Positions 15,656 to 23,460 of a DNA stretch of 32,841 nt are shown piece after piece (positions within the stretch are counted from its first letter, which is position 1; every line of letters starts with the position of its first letter). The notes beneath the pieces were generated by a model. It was not told where the DNA came from. It worked only from the letters and a program-made list of their open reading frames with translations, and made no database searches. The translations under genes were made by a program, and so were the position numbers. Source of the DNA: Deltaproteobacteria bacterium (GTDB taxonomy: Bacteria > Desulfobacterota > Syntrophobacteria > Syntrophobacterales > Syntrophobacteraceae); contig JAKAJS010000225.1 of the NCBI GenBank assembly GCA_021813685.1, positions 1 through 32,841 on the forward strand, written 5' to 3'.

Positions 15656-16336
15656 CTACCCGCTCGTTTTGGCTATAAGCTCGGAGTCGAGAGTATTGCT
15701 GCTTTTCAACGTTTTCTGATAGGTTTCGAAGTATCTGGTGGCCTCGATCAGTTTGGCCATTTCCTGGACAGGGTTCAAATTGGCGCCCTCCAGGGCTTGC
15801 TGCTCCACGGTACACCCGGTTGCCTGCTGGGGTTGCGTGCTGGAATTGACGGGTTGAAAATAGCCGCCCTGCACTTTTTTCAGGCTGTTGGGCGGAAATG
15901 TGACCAGTGCGAGCTGGTTGGGCGGATTTGTTCCGTCAATAATCTGACCGGTTTTGGAAATGCGCAGCGCCGCGACATTGGTTACAGTGACCGGGGTGCC
16001 GCCCTTGCCGAGAACCGGCCAGCCATCCTGGGTAACCAGCTGGTTGGAGCTGTTTACCGCCAGGTCTCCGGCCCGGGTGTAGAGGGTGGTCCCGTTGCTG
16101 GTTTGCACACTCAAAAGACCGCTGCCCGAAAGTGCGATGTCGAGATTGTTGCCGGTTTGACGGATGGGCCCCTGGGACATGTCGGTGCTTTCCACCTGCC
16201 CCAGAAGAGCGTTGAAACTGAGGGTGTCTTTTTTGTACCCGGGAGAGTTGGAATTAGCGATGTTGTTCGCTATAATATCCAACTGAGTCTGCTCTTCCTG
16301 GGACCCGATTGATGCAAAATAGCTTTCCAGCTTCAT
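15656..16336 (-). CDS. flgF: Flagellar rod protein FlgF
   Basis: Rod subunit of 226 residues, slightly shorter than enterobacterial FlgF (about 251). It begins MKLESYFASIGSQEEQTQLD and contains IIANNIANSNSPGYKKDTLS. The core has IRQTGNNLDIALSGSGLLSV and LYTRAGDLAVNSSNQLV. The C-terminus has LEGANLNPVQEMAKLIEATR and YFETYQKTL, fitting FlgF. The ATG at 16336 is chosen because AGAGGAG is 6 bases upstream; the frame also extends to 16408 but has no ribosome-binding site there. It is the first gene after the sigma-54-type promoter at 16364-16379. Confidence 0.93.
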   Translation of the reverse strand: MKLESYFASIGSQEEQTQLDIIANNIANSNSPGYKKDTLSFNALLGQVESTDMSQGPIRQTGNNLDIALSGSGLLSVQTSNGTTLYTRAGDLAVNSSNQLVTQDGWPVLGKGGTPVTVTNVAALRISKTGQIIDGTNPPNQLALVTFPPNSLKKVQGGYFQPVNSSTQPQQATGCTVEQQALEGANLNPVQEMAKLIEATRYFETYQKTLKSSNTLDSELIAKTSG

Positions 16337-16363
16337 GGATGACTCCTCTTGCTCTTTGCGTGA

Positions 16364-16379
16364 TGCAACGAAGATGCCA
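16364..16379 (-). promoter_or_regulatory. Sigma-54 (-24/-12) promoter for flgF-flgG-flgA-flgH-flgI-flgJ
   Basis: The minus strand reads TGGCATCTTCGTTGCA, matching TGGCAC-N5-TTGCA with one change and the exact 10-base distance between the GG and GC pairs. Initiation would be near 16353, leaving a 17-base leader that just holds the flgF ribosome-binding site. Confidence 0.75.
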
Positions 16380-16582
16380 GCAAGACGGCCTGTTCGGGTG
16401 CTGACCACAAGCCAACTTCAACGCTCTCATTTCCGTGGATTGAGGAAAAATTTGCCGGTAGCGGCAATCCTGTATGCCTGTTTTCTGACAGAAGGTTCGG
16501 CTGGAGTTTTGACGAGCCACCCGTCCGTTTCGAATTCACGGGGGGCGGCAAACTAATTCCTGCCCTTGGCGGAGTGGGAGTC
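16380..16582. other. Upstream region of the flgF promoter, with palindrome
   Basis: This gap between divergent flgF and the RNA-binding-protein gene has no supported gene. TTGCCG-GTAG-CGGCAA (16452-16467) is a perfect 6-bp palindrome about 75-100 bases upstream of the -24/-12 promoter, a distance at which activator sites of sigma-54 promoters often lie. That role is a guess. Confidence 0.35.
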
Positions 16583-16611
16583 TTTCCATGTCTTGCGGGA
16601 ATGACTATTTT
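16583..16611 (+). promoter_or_regulatory. Possible sigma-70 promoter of the RNA-binding-protein gene
   Basis: TTTCCA (16583-16588), 17 bases, TATTTT (16606-16611); each box matches four of six consensus bases. It would give a leader of about 75 bases. Confidence 0.35.
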
Positions 16612-16691
16612 ACGGTGCGTGGTTTGGATTGGAAGTGGGATGGTTTTTCGATTCGGTCCTGCATAATCCCTCTAACTGGGAGAAACGAGGT

Positions 16692-17105
16692 ATGATGAAC
16701 ATTTACGTTGGGAATCTGTCTGCCGGGATCACCGAGCAGGAACTGCGCGAAGCCTTCGAAACATTCGGCGAAGTTGACTCCGCAAAGATCATCAAGGACA
16801 ACTTCACCGGAAAATCGCGAGGCTTCGGTTTCGTCGTGATGCCCAGCCAGGAACAGGCACAGGCCGCGATAGAGGGATTGAACGGCAAAGAAGTGGGAGG
16901 CTCGAACCTTACGGTAAACGAAGCAAGGCCACGGGAGAATCGTGGAGGCAGACCCGGCGGTGGAGGACCGGGAGGCGGAGGACGCTCGGGTGGTGGCGGA
17001 CGACCGGGCGGAGGTGGTTTTGGAGGCGGGGGCAGGGACCGACGCGGTGGCTCGGGCGGCGGACACCACGGTGGTGGTGGCGGCGGCGGCCGACGCTCCT
17101 ACTGA
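16692..17105 (+). CDS. Glycine-rich RRM RNA-binding protein
   Basis: Cytoplasmic RNA-binding protein of 137 residues. One RRM fills residues 3-80 with RNP2 IYVGNL (4-9) and RNP1 KSRGFGFVVM (41-50), including the aromatic residues that stack on RNA. The tail (85-137) is almost only Gly, Arg, Asp and Ser in GGGG/GGRP repeats and ends RRSY, as in bacterial and plant glycine-rich proteins, which often act in cold or stress adaptation. The ATG at 16692 is chosen with GGGAG 9 bases upstream; the next codon is also ATG (16695). It is a single-gene unit between divergent flagellar genes. Confidence 0.92.
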   Translation: MMNIYVGNLSAGITEQELREAFETFGEVDSAKIIKDNFTGKSRGFGFVVMPSQEQAQAAIEGLNGKEVGGSNLTVNEARPRENRGGRPGGGGPGGGGRSGGGGRPGGGGFGGGGRDRRGGSGGGHHGGGGGGGRRSY

Positions 17106-17144
17106 TATGACGTCGAGTGGGAATAAACCCCAAGGGAAGCTCTA

Positions 17145-17177
17145 AGAGTGCGAAGGGCAACCGCCCTCCGCATCTCT
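17145..17177 (+). terminator. Hairpin after the RNA-binding-protein gene
   Basis: AGAG-TGCG-A-AGGGC (17145-17158) can pair with GCCCT-C-CGCA-T-CTCT (17163-17177) around loop AACC. No U-run follows, so it may be a 3'-end stabiliser rather than a true terminator. Confidence 0.45.
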
Positions 17178-17226
17178 GCCCATCAGGCAGTTCCGGCTTG
17201 TCTAACCAAACCCGGGCCTGCCCATC

Positions 17227-17317
17227 GTAGGTTGGGGTGAGCCCTGCGAACCCCAACGAAGTGGCGCTTTTGCACGGGTCCTTTTGTTGGGGTTCGCTGT
17301 CGCTCACCCCAACCTAC
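17227..17317. repeat. Long palindromic repeat, GTAGGTTGGGGTGAGC family
   Basis: The outer arms GTAGGTTGGGGTGAGC (17227-17242) and GCTCACCCCAACCTAC (17302-17317) are exact inverted copies. The inner arms GCGAACCCCAAC (17246-17257) and GTTGGGGTTCGC (17286-17297) are exact too. The central loop is 28 bases. Elements with this sequence are scattered in many genomes as non-coding repeats. Here it lies between two convergent genes and may help end transcription. Confidence 0.85.
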
Positions 17318-17389
17318 GTCTACGTCTATCCCGAATGTGGCGTAAGCCGTCAGTAAGCGCCGCATGGGCTTGGCACCCCGGCCGCGGTG

Positions 17390-17890
17390 CTAGCCGCCAC
17401 CGCCGATTTTTCGCAGGTTCAGAATCAGTTCGATTTCTCCAACCGGTCTTTTGAGCCGTTTGGCTATCTCTGCTCCATTTAGCCCTTTATCCGAGAGGGA
17501 AAGGACTTTTTGTTGCACGGAGAGATGCTCATTGGTGTCGGAGAACGAGGAACGCGTGGCCGCCGGCTTTTCGATTTCCATCCTGGAAAGCTTCTCCAGC
17601 CGCGCACAGAGCTTGTGGCCTTCCTGAATGCGCTCGTCGAGCCCGGCCGTTAGTTGCTGGAGCAACTCCTGTCTTTTTTCGAGATTTGTTTCAAATTTGC
17701 GGGATATCTCCGCGGTTTCCTCCACGATCTTATCGAAGGAGGCAACAATCGCTTCGCCCTTCTTCGACGTTCCCGGCCGCTTTACCCGCATGATCGCCAC
17801 CAGCAGGCCGAGAATGATCACATCGATACCGATCTGCAAAATCGAGTTGAAGGAAATCCGGGCTTCCACCAGTTTTAGCAAAGACTCCAT
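17390..17890 (-). CDS. One-helix membrane protein with coiled coil and C-terminal HTH-like motif (DUF2802/DUF6115-like)
   Basis: 166-residue protein, last gene of the fliL-fliA run. It has one membrane helix (19-36, IGIDVIILGLLVAIM), a charged coiled-coil stretch (about 45-105), and a C-terminal helix-turn-helix-like segment, VLSLSDKGLNGAEIAKRL followed by GEIELILNLRK. This layout and the ending ELILNLRK resemble small proteins of the DUF2802/DUF6115 type that are often found beside fliA or flagellar genes; I recall this from the family and cannot confirm it. The ATG at 17890 is preferred, with GAGG 8 bases upstream; the open frame runs further but into the preceding gene. Function unknown; a membrane-tethered regulator or assembly factor is possible. 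Confidence 0.75.
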   Translation of the reverse strand: MESLLKLVEARISFNSILQIGIDVIILGLLVAIMRVKRPGTSKKGEAIVASFDKIVEETAEISRKFETNLEKRQELLQQLTAGLDERIQEGHKLCARLEKLSRMEIEKPAATRSSFSDTNEHLSVQQKVLSLSDKGLNGAEIAKRLKRPVGEIELILNLRKIGGGG

Positions 17891-17903
17891 GCATTGCGCC
17901 TCG

Positions 17904-18458
17904 TTAGAGATTTTCAATCTGGGTAAGACGGATTTTGTCCGGACAGCAATCGGGCAACTTGACCCGCAGGTAATCGAGAAGGTTTTGGCCAAAAACCGCC
18001 TGCCAGGATTTTTTCGTGTTGTCGGGGGCGTTCTGACGAAGCAAAAAATCATAGACGGTTTGCCGGAACACCACGGGCTCATTTTTGAACTCGGCATACC
18101 GGCGAAAGCTTTCAAACACGGCTTCCATTCTGAGGGAGGTAATCACCTCCTGGCCCTGAACCTTATAGGCTATGAGAAAATCGAGCATTTCGCGGCAGTC
18201 GGGTTGCGGGACCGGGCGAATTATTTTGACGGCCGATGGGACCCCGGAAAGATCAGGCGAGGAGGTTGCGGCCATCCTCGATCTAACGAAATACACGGTG
18301 ACCATGGCTACCAGGAGAAACACCAGGAGCGAGCAAATCAGAAGGAGGATCCGAAACGTTGCCCGGGATTTATTCTCCTCCCCCTCAGAGCTTTTTTCTG
18401 CCTCCGACTCACGTTCCTCGTTCAAAGGTTTCTGCTCGGATTCCATCGCGTCGGGCAT
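17904..18458 (-). CDS. Unknown one-helix membrane protein downstream of fliA, distantly FliL-like
   Basis: 184-residue protein of unknown function. A charged Glu/Lys-rich cytoplasmic N-terminus (1-34) leads to one membrane helix (about 37-58, ILLLICSLLVFLLVAMVTVY). A periplasmic domain follows with MRMEAVF-like beta/helix elements, then VFRQTVYDFLLRQNAP and LLDYLRVKLPDCCPDKI. The size and layout resemble FliL (short cytoplasmic tail, one helix, periplasmic domain), but the gene fliL is present separately at 28468. It lies 69 bases after the fliA stop and 13 bases before the next gene, so it is likely part of the flagellar operon. Confidence 0.7.
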   Translation of the reverse strand: MPDAMESEQKPLNEERESEAEKSSEGEENKSRATFRILLLICSLLVFLLVAMVTVYFVRSRMAATSSPDLSGVPSAVKIIRPVPQPDCREMLDFLIAYKVQGQEVITSLRMEAVFESFRRYAEFKNEPVVFRQTVYDFLLRQNAPDNTKKSWQAVFGQNLLDYLRVKLPDCCPDKIRLTQIENL

Positions 18459-18527
18459 ATCCGGTCTTTGCTCCCTCTTTGCTGCTTTTTCCTGTCTGGC
18501 CCGCTCCCGGTCGCACTCCCGGCCGGG

Positions 18528-19361
18528 CTAGCGCCCACGGGCGCTTCCTGACTGAAGAGAGCGAAATTCATTTTCCACAAATTCAGGCAGATCATCCGCT
18601 TTGAGTTTTTTCGAAAGTCTTGCCCGGAGCTTGACCATTGCCTTGGTATGTATCTGGGAAATCCTGGACTCGGTGTATCCCAGGGTTACCCCTATTTCCT
18701 TCATGGTCATCTCTTCGTAGTAATAGAGCGAGAGGACGAGCTGCTCCTTTTGGGCCAGACCGGTAATGGCTTCGGCCAGATGCAGGCGGATTTCTTCCCG
18801 GTAGGTGGCGTTGAAGAGTTCCTCGGAATCCGAGGAGAGTGAATTGTTTTCCCTGTTCTCATGGATGATGTCATGGATGTTTTCAGGCAGAAATGAGATT
18901 CCCTTTATTTCATCCATTAATTTATGGAACTCATCCATATCGAGGTTTAGCTCGAGCGCGAGTTCCTCCTCGGAGGGATCGCGGCCAAACCGTTGTTCCA
19001 GGCTTATGCATGCCTTCTCTATGATGCTGCTCTTCTGGCGCAGCGATCTCGGAATCCAATCCATCGAGCGGATCTCGTCGAGCATGGCCCCTTTTATCCG
19101 AATTTTGGCGTAATACTCGAATGGAATCCCCTGGGCCGAATCGTATTTTTCTATGGCGTCGATCAGCCCAAGCACCCCGGCGCTAATCAAATCTTCGACG
19201 GCGATATGGTCGGGCAGGCGCGAGATGAGTCTGAAGGCGATATATTTTACCAGGTCGCCATGTTCCATCACGGCCTTGTCCCTTGCCGACTGGGCCGGGG
19301 AGGAATCGACTGCCTGCCCGCCGTAGGGGTTTTTCCTGGCTAAACAGGAGCTCTGTTGCAT
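18528..19361 (-). CDS. fliA: Flagellar sigma factor FliA (sigma-28)
   Basis: Sigma factor that directs RNA polymerase to late flagellar genes. The 277-residue protein shows region 2 (DLVKYIAFRLISRLPDHIAV, then DLISAGVLGLIDAIEKYD and FEYYAKIRIKGAMLDEIRS), region 3 (IPRSLRQKSSIIEKA, RFGRDPSEEELA), and region 4 with the helix-turn-helix (EEMTMKEIGVTLGYTESRIS, QIHTKAMVKLRARL). The ATG at 19361 is preferred over GTG at 19370 because AAGGGG is 8 bases before the ATG and touches the GTG. It follows flhG by 17 bases. Target: the sigma-28-like site before flgN in this window. No flgM anti-sigma gene is visible. Confidence 0.95.
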   Translation of the reverse strand: MQQSSCLARKNPYGGQAVDSSPAQSARDKAVMEHGDLVKYIAFRLISRLPDHIAVEDLISAGVLGLIDAIEKYDSAQGIPFEYYAKIRIKGAMLDEIRSMDWIPRSLRQKSSIIEKACISLEQRFGRDPSEEELALELNLDMDEFHKLMDEIKGISFLPENIHDIIHENRENNSLSSDSEELFNATYREEIRLHLAEAITGLAQKEQLVLSLYYYEEMTMKEIGVTLGYTESRISQIHTKAMVKLRARLSKKLKADDLPEFVENEFRSLQSGSARGR

Positions 19362-19378
19362 AGCGATCACCCCTTTTT

Positions 19379-20266
19379 CTATACGTTTAAGAGACGTTTC
19401 CAGAAAAACTGGATTGTTCCCTGATTGACGTTGGGAGGAGTCCTGCAGATCGTTTCGGCCACCTGCAAAAAAGCCCCCGAAGCCGGCGCCCGGGGAAAAG
19501 CCTCCAGGAGCGGCCTTTGCTGGAGCACCGATTTGGTGACAGCCGTATCGTGAGGAATTGTCCCCAGGTAGTCGAGCGAGAGTCCATCGAGGAAGTGGTC
19601 GGCGACCTTGCTCAGTTTGGCGAAAATCGTCTTCCCCATCGTCTCTCCCGACGCAAGATTTACCAGGATTCGGAAGTGGCGTTCACCGTGTTTGGCGTAG
19701 AGCACCTTTATCAGGGCGTACGCATCGGTTAGCGAAGTCGGCTCCGGAGTCACGACGATGATTCTTTCGTTTGCCGCCAGGTTGAAATAGAGCACCGTGT
19801 CCGAGATGCCGGCCCCCGTGTCGATGATCAGCACATCGATATCGGTTTCCAAACCGTCGAGCAGCTCGAGAAACAGGAGCTTCTGATCGTCGGTAAGCCT
19901 CGTGAGCTCCTGGATTCCCGAACTGGCAGGCATGATTCTCACTCCACCCGGGCCATCGATGAGGACCTCTTCGAGCTTCTTTTGCCCGTTTAGCACGTGG
20001 CTCATGTTGAACTGGGGAGCCAACCCGAGAAGCACGTCGATATTTGCGAGCCCGAGATCCGCGTCCAGGATGAGCACCCGCAATCCCTGCCGACACATGG
20101 CCAGGGAGAGATTGATCACAACGTTACTCTTCCCGACGCCTCCCTTGCCGCTGCTCACCGTTATGACCCGCACCGGTTTTTGCAGCGTCGGAATGGCTAC
20201 GGGCATTACCTCGTCGAACTCCATTTCGTGGTCTTCCTGTTTTCTGAGTCCCCCCGCCTGATCCAT
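19379..20266 (-). CDS. flhG: Flagellar number regulator FlhG (MinD-like ATPase)
   Basis: Deviant-Walker ATPase (295 residues) that limits flagellar number and acts on FlhF. Residues 2-8, DQAGGLR, match the DQAxxLR activator motif by which FlhG stimulates the FlhF GTPase. The Walker A-type motif SSGKGGVGKSNV covers 38-49, with the MinD-type lysine. ILDADLGLANIDVLLG (66-81) and VLIIDTGAGISD follow. A C-terminal amphipathic helix (QFFWKRLLNV) may bind membrane. AGAGGGGG lies 6 bases before the ATG. It sits between flhF and fliA, the standard order. Also called fleN, ylxH or minD2 in other bacteria. Confidence 0.94.
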   Translation of the reverse strand: MDQAGGLRKQEDHEMEFDEVMPVAIPTLQKPVRVITVSSGKGGVGKSNVVINLSLAMCRQGLRVLILDADLGLANIDVLLGLAPQFNMSHVLNGQKKLEEVLIDGPGGVRIMPASSGIQELTRLTDDQKLLFLELLDGLETDIDVLIIDTGAGISDTVLYFNLAANERIIVVTPEPTSLTDAYALIKVLYAKHGERHFRILVNLASGETMGKTIFAKLSKVADHFLDGLSLDYLGTIPHDTAVTKSVLQQRPLLEAFPRAPASGAFLQVAETICRTPPNVNQGTIQFFWKRLLNV

Positions 20267-20278
20267 CTTTTACCCCCT

Positions 20279-21364
20279 CTATGCTGCCTGATTCCCGACA
20301 GGGAGCAGGAATGAAAGCAGTCGTTTCTGCGTGGCCGGTTCGATATCTTCCGGCACTCTTTGCCCGGTACCCAGGTAGGAAACCGGGTAGTTGAATCTGA
20401 CCAACTGGTTGACGATGCATCCGTGATGAACGGTCTCGTCGAGTTTGGTGAAAATGAGGCTGTTGATGTCCATTTCCCTGAAATGCACTATGGTTTGGCG
20501 CATATCTTCATCTTTGGCCGTAGCGCTCAAGACGAGAAAATGAGAAAACTTTCGCGCGTTTTCAAAAAGTGAGTGCAAGTGGCGCACGTGATCGCGGTGC
20601 AGGTAGTTTCTACCGGTGGTGTCGACCATCACCGCGTCGCAATGGCTGAAGTCGTCGAGCGCGCTCCTGAGTTCTGACTTGCTTTGGGCCACGCAGAAGG
20701 GAATCTCGAGAATCTGGGCATAGGTCTTTAGCTGCTCCACCGCGCCGATGCGGTAGGTATCGAGCGATATGACCCCCAGCTCAATTTTGCGCTTTATTTT
20801 CAAATGTGCCGCGAGCTTTGCCAGGGTAGTGGTTTTGCCGACCCCGGTAGGTCCCAGGAAGGTGTAGACGGCCGGCCCGCTCGCATTGGAAACCACCTGG
20901 AAAGGTCTTGCACAACTCAATTTGGGGACCAGCCGTTTGCAGAATGCGTTGAAAATGCGCGCCTTGTCGGCAGGCTCCCCATTAAGATCGGCTGCGGCCT
21001 TGCTAAGAAGTATAAAGAGCTGCTTTTCGTCAAGGCCTCGCACCAAAAGCGAATGATACAACTCGGCAAGCGGCTGGTTGGCACGCAGCTGCGTCAGCTG
21101 ATCTCTCGAAGAGATGAGCAGGGACAGAAAGCCCTTTATTTCCTGAAGCTCATTGATCATTTCTGCCGAGCCACCGGCCTCCGCCGGCTTTGCCTCGGTC
21201 GGGGAAAACATCTGTTCACGCGCGGCACTCACCTCGAACCACGTTTCCCCAGGCCCCCCGGCGACCTTCCGGGTGCTGAGTATAATGGCCTCGGGCCCCA
21301 GTTCCTTTTTCACCCGGGCCAACGCCTTTTCCATCGTAGAGGCTGTGAAGCTCTTAACCTGCAT
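20279..21364 (-). CDS. flhF: Flagellar placement GTPase FlhF
   Basis: SRP-type GTPase (361 residues) that directs where flagella are built. The N-terminal B domain (MQVKSFTASTMEKALARVKK, ELGPEAIILSTRKV) is followed by a helical N domain and the G domain: P-loop GPTGVGKTT (171-179), DTYRIGAVEQLKTYAQ (202-217), DTTGR (248-252) and TKLDE (306-310). The start overlaps the end of flhA by 11 bases, so translation is probably coupled. The flhF-flhG pair is typical of bacteria with polar or otherwise placed flagella. Confidence 0.95.
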   Translation of the reverse strand: MQVKSFTASTMEKALARVKKELGPEAIILSTRKVAGGPGETWFEVSAAREQMFSPTEAKPAEAGGSAEMINELQEIKGFLSLLISSRDQLTQLRANQPLAELYHSLLVRGLDEKQLFILLSKAAADLNGEPADKARIFNAFCKRLVPKLSCARPFQVVSNASGPAVYTFLGPTGVGKTTTLAKLAAHLKIKRKIELGVISLDTYRIGAVEQLKTYAQILEIPFCVAQSKSELRSALDDFSHCDAVMVDTTGRNYLHRDHVRHLHSLFENARKFSHFLVLSATAKDEDMRQTIVHFREMDINSLIFTKLDETVHHGCIVNQLVRFNYPVSYLGTGQRVPEDIEPATQKRLLSFLLPVGNQAA

Positions 21365-23459
21365 GGTCCATCCTGATTATGCCGATCGAACGGATTTCCA
21401 GCGAATTGCTCAGTTCACTGTGGCTGATAATGGCGACATCGGGCAAGAATCTTTCGAGCAGTTTCCTCAGGTGGCGCCGGATCACCGGGGAGCAGAGAAG
21501 CACCGGGTGATATCCAAGGCTGATCGAGCGCTTGACCTCGTCGCTGGTGGCCTGGAGAAACTGCTGCAAGAACCCGGGATCGAGGCTTAAGAAACTTCCG
21601 TGCTCGGTTTTCTGGATGCCCCGCGTAAGTTTTTCCTCCAGGGCCTGTTGGAGGGAAAGCACAGGGAACTTCTGGTCCTCGGTCTCATAGGGCCTCGTGA
21701 TGGTCCGCGCCAGGGCCTGACGAACATATTCGGTAAGCACATCGGGGTCCTTGGTCATTGGGCCGTAATCGGCAAGCGTTTCGCAGATGGTCTGCAGATC
21801 TCGCACCGTAACCCCTTCCCGGATGAGGTTTTGGAGCACCTTTTGAATCACCCCCGGCGAAAGAACATTGGGCACCAGCTCATCGACCAGTTTCGGCTGC
21901 TGGAGCGCAAGATTGTCGAGCAGCTGCTGCACCGTCTGGCGGGTGAGCATCTGATCGGCGTACTTTTTGAACAACTCCGTCAAATGGGTGGCGACGACCG
22001 TGGAAGGATCTATTACCGTGTAACCGCTCCGGGAGGCCTCTTCACGCCTGTTTTCCGGAATCCACACCGCCGGAAGGTCAAACGCCGGATCGCGGGTCGG
22101 GACGCCTTTTATCTCTACAGCGCTCTCGCCGGTGCTGAGGGCCAGATAGTGGCCGACCAGGATTTCGCCCTTCCCCACAGGGTTGCCTTTCAGTAACAGC
22201 CTGTATTCGGCCGGTTTCAACTGGAGGTTGTCCCGTACGTGAAGCGAGGGAATCAATATCCCGTATTCGAGGGCGAGTTGCTGGCGTATGGCTTTGATAC
22301 GCTGGAGCAGGTCTCCGTTTTGGGATTCGTCCACCAGCGGGATGAGTCCGTAGCCCAGTTCGAGTTCCAATATGTCGAGCAGGGGCGGAAGGTCGGAGCC
22401 TTCCGCAGGCTTTTTCTGTGCGGCTCCTTCCTCCGACTCCGGTTCTTCTGGTTGAATCTTGCGCTTCCGGGTGACATAGCGTCCCAGCAGCAACAGGGCC
22501 GATCCCACCATTATGAGCGGCATCGCGGGAAACCCCGGAATGAAGGCCAGGAAAAACAGCATGCCGCCGGTTATGAAAAGGGGTTTGGGGTGCATGCTGA
22601 ATTGTTTGCCGAACGCCTCGCCCATGCCCATTTCCGAGGCGGCGCGGCTCACCAGGATACCCGCCGAAGAGGAAATCACGAGCGCCGGGATCTGTTCGAC
22701 AAGCCCATCGCCCACCGCCAGCAGCGTATAAACATGGAGGGCTTCGGAGATCGGCATGCCCTTTTGCAAAACTCCAATCGCCAGGCCCCCGATGACATTG
22801 ATGATGGCGATGAGAACCCCAGCGATGGCGTCTCCACGAACAAACTTGCTCGCACCGTCCATGGTGCCGTAAAAATCGGCCTCCTGCCGGATGAGGTTGC
22901 GCCTTGCGCGCGCCTGCTTGTCATCGATCAGTCCGGTGTTGAGATCGGCGTCGATGCTCATCTGCTTTCCCGGCATGGCATCCAGGGTAAATCGGGCGGC
23001 GACCTCCGAAATGCGCTCGGTACCCTTGGTGATCACCATGAAATTGACGATCAGAAGGATTATGAATATGACAAAACCGACCACATAATTGCCGCCCACG
23101 ACGAACTTGCCGAATGCGTGGATGACCAGACCGGCCGCTTCCGGGCCCTGATCTCCGTGCAGCAGGACCAGTCGTGTGGCCGCAACCGCAAGAGAGATAC
23201 GAAAAAGTGTGGTGACAAGAAGCAGCGAGGGAAATATCGCAAAATCGAGCGGCTTTGAGCTGTATATGGAGGTCAAAAGGATCACGAAGGCCGCCGAGAC
23301 GTTTACCACCAGCAGCACGTCAAGAAATCTGCTCGGCAGGGGCAAAAGCATGACGGACAGGATGGCGACCATTCCGATTCCCAGCAGAGCGTCTCCATCC
23401 GAGATCATCTTCACCCGGTCCATCAAAAGACTCATTGTCTGGTTCTTTTCGTTGCCCAT
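21354..23459 (-). CDS. flhA: Flagellar type III export gate protein FlhA
   Basis: Large export-gate membrane protein, 701 residues. The N-terminal half has about eight membrane helices (for example LLGIGMVAILSVMLLPL and FVIFIILLIVNFMVIT). It contains the FHIPEP-family signature NLIRQEADFYGTMDGASKFV followed by RGDAIAG. A linker with EEPESEEGAAQKKP leads to the cytoplasmic nonameric-ring domain (ELELGYGLIPLVDESQ, YGILIPSLHVRDN, SGYTVIDPSTVVATHL). The ATG at 23459 is chosen with GGAAG 5 bases upstream, just 1 base after the flhB stop; the frame extends to 23567 inside flhB without a start signal. It works with FlhB, FliPQR and the export ATPase, which is not in this window. Confidence 0.96.
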   Translation of the reverse strand: MGNEKNQTMSLLMDRVKMISDGDALLGIGMVAILSVMLLPLPSRFLDVLLVVNVSAAFVILLTSIYSSKPLDFAIFPSLLLVTTLFRISLAVAATRLVLLHGDQGPEAAGLVIHAFGKFVVGGNYVVGFVIFIILLIVNFMVITKGTERISEVAARFTLDAMPGKQMSIDADLNTGLIDDKQARARRNLIRQEADFYGTMDGASKFVRGDAIAGVLIAIINVIGGLAIGVLQKGMPISEALHVYTLLAVGDGLVEQIPALVISSSAGILVSRAASEMGMGEAFGKQFSMHPKPLFITGGMLFFLAFIPGFPAMPLIMVGSALLLLGRYVTRKRKIQPEEPESEEGAAQKKPAEGSDLPPLLDILELELGYGLIPLVDESQNGDLLQRIKAIRQQLALEYGILIPSLHVRDNLQLKPAEYRLLLKGNPVGKGEILVGHYLALSTGESAVEIKGVPTRDPAFDLPAVWIPENRREEASRSGYTVIDPSTVVATHLTELFKKYADQMLTRQTVQQLLDNLALQQPKLVDELVPNVLSPGVIQKVLQNLIREGVTVRDLQTICETLADYGPMTKDPDVLTEYVRQALARTITRPYETEDQKFPVLSLQQALEEKLTRGIQKTEHGSFLSLDPGFLQQFLQATSDEVKRSISLGYHPVLLCSPVIRRHLRKLLERFLPDVAIISHSELSNSLEIRSIGIIRMDHAG

Positions 23460-23460
23460 T

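Noticed and set aside
16925..17105. Glycine-coding repeat as a separate DNA repeat element
   Set aside because: The GGTGGAGG-like repetition is explained by the glycine-rich tail of the RRM protein.
22239..23258. 339-codon plus-strand frame
   Set aside because: Antisense to flhA; no family features.
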